From positions 1 through 64,000 of the forward strand of contig UQDC01000003.1 in assembly GCA_900539755.1 (NCBI GenBank): 64,000 nt of DNA, given 5' to 3'. The stretch's first letter is position 1. The number at the start of each line of letters is the position of its first letter. This stretch comes from an uncultured Alistipes sp. (GTDB lineage: Bacteria > Bacteroidota > Bacteroidia > Bacteroidales > Rikenellaceae). The position numbers and the translations under genes were made by a program. The notes beneath the pieces were generated by a model, which had not been told where the DNA came from, made no database searches, and was given only the letters and a program-made list of their open reading frames with translations. Below are positions 54,941 to 61,806 of this stretch, in pieces.

Positions 54941-56443
54941 ATGAGACAGACCTGTACCGTAACCGTGATTCCACTCGGACGCAAAATTGAAGTAGCAAAA
55001 GGCTCCCTATTGAGCGATGCGATCCACGATTTAGGAGTCGAGTTTCCTTGTGGGGGGAAAGGGATATGCGGCAACTGCAACGTCAAACTCCTCGATGGGG
55101 ACATTGACATTACCCCAGAACATCAAGCCGTTTTAACCCGCAAAGCACTCTCTCCCCAATGGCGTCTGGCCTGTTTAAGCCGTATTGAACAGGATATTAC
55201 GATCGAAGTAGCCCAATTTAACAACATCGTATTGGCCGATGAAACGCTATTTCAATTCGCTCCACATTCAGGATGGGGAATTGCCGTGGACTTAGGTTCC
55301 ACCACTATCGTCTCACAGTTGCTCGACCTATCTACTGGACGCATACAAGCTGTTCAAACCGACCTGAATCCACAGACCCGTTATGGGGCCGATATCATGT
55401 CCCGTATCAGCTATGCCATGCAATCACCCGCAGCAGCCAATACCCTCAAAACGATCGTTCGAGAGATTATCGGTTCACACATCCGCCAATTAAGCACTCA
55501 AGCAACGGGAGCGATCGAACGAATTCGTATTGTGGGCAACTCTGTCATGCATCATCTTTTCTGTGGACTTGATGTCACCTCTTTGGCCACATATCCGTTC
55601 GAATCTCCCGACAATTCGATGCACCATTTTACGGCCAAAGAGTTAGGTTGGGACAATGATCCGAAATTGCAACATACACAAATTACATTTTTACCCAATA
55701 TCGGCAGCTTTGTCGGCAGTGATATTTTAGCAGGGATTTATGCAGCAGGGATATTCACCGCAGACAGACCTCGTGTGTTGATCGATTTAGGCACCAACGG
55801 AGAGATTGCTGTCGGCAACCGAAACGGCATTCTTTGCGCCTCGACCGCAGCAGGCCCAGCTTTCGAAGGATGCAATATTTCATGTGGCATGCGTGCCTCT
55901 ACTGGAGCCATCTCATCCATTACTCTCGACGGCAATAAACCCGATCTGCATGTCATTGGTCAGGTGGAGGCAATCGGAATCTGCGGTAGCGGACTGATCG
56001 ATGCGATTCGCACCGGGATCCGGCAAGGTTTAATCGATCACAACGGAGGCATCCAAACAGCAAACATAGAACTTTCTTTGACCGATCGTGTCAAATTAAC
56101 CCAAAAGGATATTCGTGAATTTCAATTAGCCAAGGCCGCCATTGCCACTGGTGTAGAACTATTGCTGCGGGAACAAAAGATCGACCGTGCCGATGTTGAA
56201 AAGGTTTTTATCGCGGGAGGGTTCGGGAATTATATCGATTTAGAGAATGCTGTTGAGGTAGGATTACTGGAATTTGATCCTCAACGAATTATCAAATTAA
56301 GCAACAGCGCTTTAATCGGAGCCAAAATGTTTCTATTTGAAGAAGATGCGGCAATTGAGCGGCTTCTCCCAACAACCAGTCACCTTTCACTGGAATCGAG
56401 TCCGACATTCTTGGATGTCTTCTGCGAAAAGATGGCATTTTGA
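54941..56443 (+). CDS. Ferredoxin-ASKHA protein, RACo-type corrinoid activator
   Basis: A 500-aa protein. The N-terminal domain is a [2Fe-2S] ferredoxin with Cys37, Cys43, Cys46 (CGGKGICGNC) and Cys78 (RLACLS). The rest is the DUF4445/ASKHA ATPase fold: GIAVDLGSTTIVSQLLDL, NPQTRYGADIMSRI, VGNSVMHHL, IDLGTNGEIAVGN, STAAGPAFEGCNISCGMRA and IAGGFGNYIDLENA. Known relatives use ATP to drive electrons into Co(II)-corrinoid proteins and so restart methyl transfer. No corrinoid protein, methyltransferase or MtaB-like gene is nearby. The ATG at 54941 is preferred over a TTG at 54935. Confidence 0.9.
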   Translation: MRQTCTVTVIPLGRKIEVAKGSLLSDAIHDLGVEFPCGGKGICGNCNVKLLDGDIDITPEHQAVLTRKALSPQWRLACLSRIEQDITIEVAQFNNIVLADETLFQFAPHSGWGIAVDLGSTTIVSQLLDLSTGRIQAVQTDLNPQTRYGADIMSRISYAMQSPAAANTLKTIVREIIGSHIRQLSTQATGAIERIRIVGNSVMHHLFCGLDVTSLATYPFESPDNSMHHFTAKELGWDNDPKLQHTQITFLPNIGSFVGSDILAGIYAAGIFTADRPRVLIDLGTNGEIAVGNRNGILCASTAAGPAFEGCNISCGMRASTGAISSITLDGNKPDLHVIGQVEAIGICGSGLIDAIRTGIRQGLIDHNGGIQTANIELSLTDRVKLTQKDIREFQLAKAAIATGVELLLREQKIDRADVEKVFIAGGFGNYIDLENAVEVGLLEFDPQRIIKLSNSALIGAKMFLFEEDAAIERLLPTTSHLSLESSPTFLDVFCEKMAF

Positions 56444-56718
56444 CATGCTGGGAGAACAAACTGCACGAATTTATTACAACAGTCTTTACTCTACCCCTAA
56501 CAAGCTGTCTCTTCCACAAAAGCTTCAATCTGCATTACGGACAAATAATTGTCATTGATTATACGGCGACTCTACCCATCACAATAAAAATCAAGTGACC
56601 TCTCTACTGTTGCTATAATCATGATAACATTCTTCAACAAACAAGCCTCCCAAATACACATTGCCTCATACACCTCGTATTTGGACAAAACATGCCTCAA
56701 AGAGCCATAAAACAAGTA
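56444..56718. other. Intergenic region downstream of the ASKHA gene
   Basis: About 275 bases between the ASKHA stop and the kdsD terminator. No gene or RNA is recognised, and no terminator for the plus-strand gene is visible. Confidence 0.4.
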
Positions 56719-56753
56719 AGGCGGACAATCCGGAGTCACCGGATTGTCCGCCT
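56719..56753 (-). terminator. kdsD terminator
   Basis: A 15-bp perfect hairpin (AGGCGGACAATCCGG arm, AGTCA loop) followed on the minus strand by TTACTTGTTTTATG. It lies 127 bases downstream of the kdsD stop. Confidence 0.7.
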
Positions 56754-56879
56754 ATCATATTGTTGCACCTTTTCACCTGCGTAATGCCCTTTATCGTTCC
56801 ATACGGCATCCGCACTATGTAAAAGTTTTCCTAAAAAACGTTTCCGGAATTACAATATCACTCTATCCCAGACCTGTTG

Positions 56880-57836
56880 TTATCCCATAATCGAGACATT
56901 GAAGAACTCGACAATGCCAACGACATGATTCTCTTCATCTACAACAATAATCGAGTGAATCTTGTTTTTACGCATCATCTCTTCAGCCACAACAATTCTT
57001 TCCGTAGGCAGAATCGTTTTCGGCGTACGGGTCATGATCTCCTGAGCCTGGATATTAAAGAAGTTCTCTTTGTATTTGGTCATTGCCCGACGCACATCCC
57101 CATCGGTAATTACTCCGATCAGTTTACCATCCTCAACAATTGCGGCAATACCCAAACGGGCATCACTGATGGCAATGATCACATTACCGAGAGTCATCTC
57201 TTTGGATACGCAAGGCAAATTATCCTTCCGCATCACATCCTGCACCTTCGTCAGCAGACGACGACCCAAACTTCCCCCCGGATGGAACACGGCATAATCT
57301 TCAGCCTTGAAATGACGCTCATTGATCAGAGCAATCGCCAAGGCATCTCCCATCACCAATGTAGCCGTAGTTGAAGAGGTAGGAGCCAAATCCAGCGGAC
57401 AAGCCTCACGTTCCACACCAATATTAAGATGATAGTGGGCATGCTTAGCCAACGTGGATTCAGGATTGCCAGTCATCGCAATCACCACATTTTTATTATA
57501 TTGCAAAAACGGAATCAGCTTCAACACCTCGTCCGTTTGCCCTGAATTGGCAATCGCCAAAACAATATCTTTCGACTCGATCATACCGAGATCACCATGA
57601 TAAGCCTCTCCCGGATGCATAAAAAAGGCTGGAGTTCCTGTGCTAGCCAGTGTGGCAGCAATTTTTTTTCCGATCAATCCGGATTTACCCATTCCCGTTA
57701 CAATCACCTTGCCTTTACAAGTAAGAATAGCCTGCACCGCTTTTTCAAAATCATCGGTCAGCTGTTCAACAAGATGTTGTACTGCCGCAGCTTCGGCATT
57801 AATGGTATCGATAGCACTCTGTCGAATCGGATTCAT
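56880..57836 (-). CDS. kdsD: Arabinose-5-phosphate isomerase
   Basis: Converts ribulose 5-phosphate to arabinose 5-phosphate for Kdo synthesis in lipopolysaccharide. The 318-aa protein has an N-terminal SIS domain (VIVTGMGKSGLIGKKIAATLASTGTPAFFMHP, then LAIANSGQTDEVL) and two C-terminal CBS domains (about 200-318). The rpe product upstream in the window supplies or competes for its substrate. It follows the GntR gene by 109 bases on the same strand. A -7 box at 57929-57936 (TATTTTTG) may give it its own promoter. Confidence 0.94.
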   Translation of the reverse strand: MNPIRQSAIDTINAEAAAVQHLVEQLTDDFEKAVQAILTCKGKVIVTGMGKSGLIGKKIAATLASTGTPAFFMHPGEAYHGDLGMIESKDIVLAIANSGQTDEVLKLIPFLQYNKNVVIAMTGNPESTLAKHAHYHLNIGVEREACPLDLAPTSSTTATLVMGDALAIALINERHFKAEDYAVFHPGGSLGRRLLTKVQDVMRKDNLPCVSKEMTLGNVIIAISDARLGIAAIVEDGKLIGVITDGDVRRAMTKYKENFFNIQAQEIMTRTPKTILPTERIVVAEEMMRKNKIHSIIVVDEENHVVGIVEFFNVSIMG

Positions 57837-57928
57837 ATTTTTTATTCAATTAAGTTCTTGCCACTTTTAAAAGGCAATAGTAGTAATCGCATTCTCTAAC
57901 TAAAAAACAGCTGTTAGCTGCTTGTCAA

Positions 57929-57936
57929 CAAAAATA
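57929..57936 (-). promoter_or_regulatory. kdsD promoter candidate (-7 box)
   Basis: TATTTTTG on the minus strand, 93 bases before the kdsD ATG. TTG stands 24 bases away, a bit far, at 57961-57963. Confidence 0.35.
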
Positions 57937-57945
57937 GGTAAAATC

Positions 57946-58653
57946 TCAGAACGTTCCACGCAAGCCGTAGCCGCTCGTTGCACAAAACACCTGACTGTAA
58001 ATGTGAAATCCAGGTCTCGAAGTTTCGATTTTGCGGTCAAGCTGTAGAATCGGATGGCCTGCTTTGACTTTCAGATACTCCTGCATCCGTTTATCGGCAC
58101 GAATAGCATAAAACTGCTGTACGCCTCCCGTTACCACAATCTGATATTTTGTTCTCAAAAAGTCGAACAGCGAAGTGTTTTCCAAGTTATAAGAGGTAAA
58201 ACGGGGCAAATTGATGTTGGGCAACATCGTAATATCAAGAAACACTGGTTCATTATTAAGCAAACGTAACCGCTCGAAATAGATGCACCCCACCTCCTGT
58301 TCCTGCGTTGAGACAGGGAAAGAAAATGCTTCTGTCCAGGGTCTCACTTCGGGTTTTATCAGAATATGTGTAAGAAAATTCTCCCGTCCAACTGCCGAGG
58401 TTGTTCCGGACAACGAAAGGATACCGATCCCTTTAGGAGCACCTTTCACGATACTTCCTTTGCCCTGATGTTTCAGAATAAAGCCATCGGCTACCAATTG
58501 GTCCAAGGCTCTCCGCACGGTGGGTCGAGCCACATGGTGCACAATACTCAACTCATGCTCCGAGGGCAATAAATCACCAGCAGAATAGACTCCGTCGGCA
58601 ATATGTCGGCGCAAGGTTTCGTAAACTTGTTTATATCGGGGCAGTTCTACCAT
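57946..58653 (-). CDS. GntR-family transcriptional regulator, HutC/UTRA type
   Basis: A 235-aa repressor-type regulator. The N-terminal winged helix (YKQVYETLRRHIADGVYSAGDLLPSEHELSIVHHVARPTVRRALDQLVADGFILKHQGKG is the family pattern, about residues 6-64) is followed by a UTRA ligand domain (FERLRLLNNEPVFLDITMLPNI, VTGGVQQFYAIRAD, ILQLDRKI). It is divergent from the 2-oxoacid dehydrogenase operon, and 2 similar 14-base inverted repeats plus one GTATATAC site lie between them. It most likely controls that operon in response to a related ligand; ligand unknown. Confidence 0.88.
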   Translation of the reverse strand: MVELPRYKQVYETLRRHIADGVYSAGDLLPSEHELSIVHHVARPTVRRALDQLVADGFILKHQGKGSIVKGAPKGIGILSLSGTTSAVGRENFLTHILIKPEVRPWTEAFSFPVSTQEQEVGCIYFERLRLLNNEPVFLDITMLPNINLPRFTSYNLENTSLFDFLRTKYQIVVTGGVQQFYAIRADKRMQEYLKVKAGHPILQLDRKIETSRPGFHIYSQVFCATSGYGLRGTF

Positions 58654-58716
58654 AACTTCATTGGAATGAGAGATTCAAGCAGACAATTGGGCATCAATCA
58701 CCCCCTTCTCTAAAGT

Positions 58717-58747
58717 CAAATATAGAGAAAGAAATCGGAGCCTCCAA
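58717..58747 (-). promoter_or_regulatory. gntR promoter
   Basis: TATATTTG (58717-58724, minus strand) with TTG at 58745-58747 and a 20-base spacer, about 64 bases before the gntR ATG. A full match to the Bacteroidetes promoter. Confidence 0.75.
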
Positions 58748-58765
58748 ATTTTTCGAGAACAAATT

Positions 58766-58798
58766 TGTATATACATGTTATCAACTTGTAACAACAAG
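58766..58798. promoter_or_regulatory. Putative GntR operators
   Basis: Two elements. TGTATATACA at 58766-58775 is a perfect palindrome matching the HutC-subfamily core GT-N-TA-N-AC. CTTGTAACAACAAG at 58785-58798 is a perfect inverted repeat (CTTGT/ACAAG). The latter is echoed at 58851-58864. They lie just upstream of the gntR -33 element. Confidence 0.5.
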
Positions 58799-58850
58799 AT
58801 ATTTTCACAACAATCTAATTATCAGCAATTAGAAAATTAATAAAAATTTA

Positions 58851-58864
58851 CTTGTAAATATAAG
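58851..58864. promoter_or_regulatory. Putative GntR operator overlapping the E2 promoter
   Basis: CTTGTAAATATAAG is a near-perfect inverted repeat that shares ACTTGTAA-N4-AAG with the site at 58785-58798. It overlaps the -33 element of the dehydrogenase-operon promoter, so binding would block transcription. Confidence 0.5.
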
Positions 58865-58881
58865 TTATTGTTGTAACTTTG
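58852..58881 (+). promoter_or_regulatory. Promoter of the 2-oxoacid dehydrogenase operon
   Basis: TTG (58852-58854), a 19-base spacer, then TAACTTTG (58874-58881). Predicted start near 58888, 53 bases before the E2 ATG. Confidence 0.75.
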
Positions 58882-58940
58882 CAAAGAGCTGAAATAGGAG
58901 CTAACCGAACTAAACTAAAACACACATAACTTAAAACTAT

Positions 58941-60290
58941 ATGGCAACAGTAATCATCATGCCCAAACAGGGGCAGTCGGTAGAGAGTTGCATCCTAACC
59001 GAAATGAAAAAGAAAAAGGGCGACACAGTCGCTGTAGGCGATATTCTCTTCTCGTATGAGACCGATAAGGCTTCGTTCGAAGAGGAGGCTAAAGTAGCCG
59101 GTACTGTGCTGGACGTTTTTTTCGATGACGGCGACGAGATTCCCGTACTGACCAATGTGATGGTCATCGGTAACGAAGGTGAAAGCACCGAAGAGTTCCG
59201 CCCGGGAGCCGACAACGGAGCATCTGCAACTGCTACTCCTGAGGCCGCACCTGCTGCCGCTCCAGCTGCTACCTCCACCGCAGCCGCTGCTGAAACAGCT
59301 GCACCCGCTGCAAAACCTGCCACCTCTGAAGGAAGTTCTCCAGTATCTCCTCGTGCACGCGTATTGGCTGCCAAAGAGGCGATCAACGCATCAGCATTGC
59401 AGGGATCTGGACCTCACGGCCGCGTAATTGAGCGTGATGTACGCGCAGCTATCGAAGCCACTCCGAAACTCACTCCATTGGCCAAAGCCATCGCAAAAGA
59501 GACTGGAGCCGTTGCGCCTGAAACCGGCAGTGGGCTGGCAGGTATGGTCAAAGGTGCAGATATGGGCGCACTCAAGAACAGCGTTTACGCTTCTGACAGC
59601 GAGATCAAGCCACTGAGCAACATGCGTAAGCTGATTGCAAAAGCCATGTACGCATCGCTGCAGAACTCAGCACAATTAACCCACCACCTCAGCGCCGACG
59701 CTCGCGGCATTTTGGCACTGCGTAAGAAAGTTAAAAAGGCGGTTGATAATGGTTATCCTACCAACATCACACTCAACGACATGGTCTGCATGGCTGTGAT
59801 CCGCGCCCTCAAAAAATTCCCGCAGGTCAACTCGCATTTCCTTGGTGACAGTGTACGTCTCTTCTCGAAAGTACACCTCGGTTTGGCCGTGGATACCGAA
59901 CGTGGCCTGATGGTACCGGTAGTCAAAAATGCAGACGATCTCTCTATTCAGGGATTGGCTAATCAACTCAAAGAGGTGGCCAACGCCTGCAAGAAGGGTT
60001 CGATCGATCCTGATTTGCTTTCTTCAGAAGCTGCATCATTCACCGTATCGAACCTGGGCAATTACGGCGTAGAGATCTTTACCCCGGTGATCAATCTGCC
60101 TCAGGTAGCGATCTTGGGTGTCAACACAATCGTTCCTCGTCCAAAAGATATTGGCGGCGGCGTTTACGCATTTGTACCGCATATCGGATTGAGCCTCACC
60201 TACGATCACCGTGCTTTGGATGGCGGCGAGGCTACCCGATTTGTAAAAGAGATCGCCAACGAAATCGAAGCGCTCGACTTCGACTTGTAA
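58941..60290 (+). CDS. Dihydrolipoyl acyltransferase, E2 of a 2-oxoacid dehydrogenase
   Basis: The 449-aa core subunit passes acyl groups from lipoate to CoA. The N-terminal lipoyl domain has the lipoylated Lys43 in YETDKASFEEEA. An Ala/Pro-rich hinge (about 90-130) leads to the E1/E3-binding domain (SPRARVLAAKEAINASALQGSGPHGRVIERDV). The catalytic domain ends with LTYDHRALDGG, with His423 and Asp427 at the active site. The substrate (pyruvate, branched-chain or acetoin-derived) is not settled by sequence. First gene of the operon, in front of E3 and E1. Confidence 0.93.
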   Translation: MATVIIMPKQGQSVESCILTEMKKKKGDTVAVGDILFSYETDKASFEEEAKVAGTVLDVFFDDGDEIPVLTNVMVIGNEGESTEEFRPGADNGASATATPEAAPAAAPAATSTAAAAETAAPAAKPATSEGSSPVSPRARVLAAKEAINASALQGSGPHGRVIERDVRAAIEATPKLTPLAKAIAKETGAVAPETGSGLAGMVKGADMGALKNSVYASDSEIKPLSNMRKLIAKAMYASLQNSAQLTHHLSADARGILALRKKVKKAVDNGYPTNITLNDMVCMAVIRALKKFPQVNSHFLGDSVRLFSKVHLGLAVDTERGLMVPVVKNADDLSIQGLANQLKEVANACKKGSIDPDLLSSEAASFTVSNLGNYGVEIFTPVINLPQVAILGVNTIVPRPKDIGGGVYAFVPHIGLSLTYDHRALDGGEATRFVKEIANEIEALDFDL

Positions 60291-60384
60291 CGGATCGTAT
60301 GGTGATGGGACGATCCAGATATTGCGCATCGTTCCCATGCATCCTGCAACATAAAAACTGAATATCAATTCAAATTCAAAACAA

Positions 60385-61749
60385 ATGATAGATTTGGCAA
60401 TTATCGGCGGTGGTCCTGGTGGCTATGTGGCTGCAGAACGTGCCGGAGCAAAAGGGCTGAACGTCGTACTGTTCGAAAAACGCGAATTGGGCGGTGTCTG
60501 CCTCAATGAGGGTTGCATCCCCACCAAAACGCTGCTCTACAGCGCAAAGATTTATGACTACGCCAAACATGGTGACAAATACGGCGTCTATACGACCGAT
60601 ACTTCATATGACTATGGCAAAATCATCGACCGCAAGAACAAAGTAGTCCGTAAATTGGTTGGTGGTGTCGGAGCCAAAATGAAGACAAACAAAGTCACTG
60701 TGGTCAAAGGTGAAGCCAAAATTAAAGGTCGTTCTCAAAATGGTATTGAGATCGAATGCAACGGCGAAACCTACTACGCAGTCAACCTGTTGCTCTGCAC
60801 CGGTTCTGAAGCATTTGTACCGCCCATTCCAGGTCTCAAAGAGGCCGGCGATATCATCCTGACCAACCGCGAAATTCTTGCCATGAAAGAGCAGCCCAAG
60901 AAATTGATCATCATCGGCGGTGGTGTAATCGGTATGGAGTTCGCCAGCTTCTTCAACAGCCTCGGCACCGAAGTTACGGTGGTAGAGATGCTGCCCGAAA
61001 TCTTAGGAGGATTGGATGGAGAGATCAGCGCCATGTTGCGTGACATCTATGCGAAAAAAGGCATCAAATTCAACCTCTCATGTCGTGTAACCGAAATCAA
61101 AGGCAACGAGGTCATCTTCGTTGACCCACAAGGCAACACTGCATCTGCTCAAGGTGATAAAATTCTGGTCAGCGTCGGACGTCGTGCCGTTACAGCGGGA
61201 TTGGGATTGGAGAATCTCGGTGTAGAACTGAACCGCGGAGCAGTCAAAGTGGACAACAAAATGCGCACTAACGTTCCCAATGTATTTGCAGCGGGTGACA
61301 TTACCGGTTTCTCTATGCTGGCACATACCGCCAGCCGTGAAGGTGAAGTGGTTGTCAACAACCTGACCGGACGTCCGGACGTCATGCGTTACAACGCCAT
61401 TCCTGGTGTCGTTTACACCAATCCGGAGGTAGCAGGAGTCGGTCTGACCGAAGAGGCCGCCAAGAAAGAGGGTATCGCTTACCGCATTGCCAAACTGCCG
61501 ATGGCATACGCCGGACGTTTCGTTGCCGAAAATGAGGGCGGTAACGGCCTGTGCAAAGTAATCGTCGGAGAGAAATATGGTGAGGTTCTGGGTGTACACA
61601 TGCTGGGTAACCCTTGCAGTGAAATGATCTATGGCGCTTGCATGGCCATCGAACAGGAGATGACACTCAAAGAGCTTCAAGAGATCGTATTTCCCCACCC
61701 GACTGTTTCCGAGATCTTCAAAGAGACCGTATTTGCATTCGGTGAATAA
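60385..61749 (+). CDS. lpdA: Dihydrolipoyl dehydrogenase, E3
   Basis: A flavoprotein of 454 aa that reoxidises dihydrolipoamide with NAD. The FAD motif GGGPGGYVAAERAG starts near residue 8, and the redox pair is Cys39-x4-Cys44 in GGVCLNEGCIPTK. The NAD motif IIGGGVIGMEFASFFNSLG, VFAAGDITG, and the C-terminal HPTVSEIF with the catalytic His are present. It lies 94 bases after E2; the gap has a small stem (GGATCGT/ACGATCC, 60293-60317). Confidence 0.96.
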   Translation: MIDLAIIGGGPGGYVAAERAGAKGLNVVLFEKRELGGVCLNEGCIPTKTLLYSAKIYDYAKHGDKYGVYTTDTSYDYGKIIDRKNKVVRKLVGGVGAKMKTNKVTVVKGEAKIKGRSQNGIEIECNGETYYAVNLLLCTGSEAFVPPIPGLKEAGDIILTNREILAMKEQPKKLIIIGGGVIGMEFASFFNSLGTEVTVVEMLPEILGGLDGEISAMLRDIYAKKGIKFNLSCRVTEIKGNEVIFVDPQGNTASAQGDKILVSVGRRAVTAGLGLENLGVELNRGAVKVDNKMRTNVPNVFAAGDITGFSMLAHTASREGEVVVNNLTGRPDVMRYNAIPGVVYTNPEVAGVGLTEEAAKKEGIAYRIAKLPMAYAGRFVAENEGGNGLCKVIVGEKYGEVLGVHMLGNPCSEMIYGACMAIEQEMTLKELQEIVFPHPTVSEIFKETVFAFGE

Positions 61750-61806
61750 GAATTCAAAACTTCTACAGACAATCTAAAACTAATCAAAACATAAAAACAA
61801 CTAATC

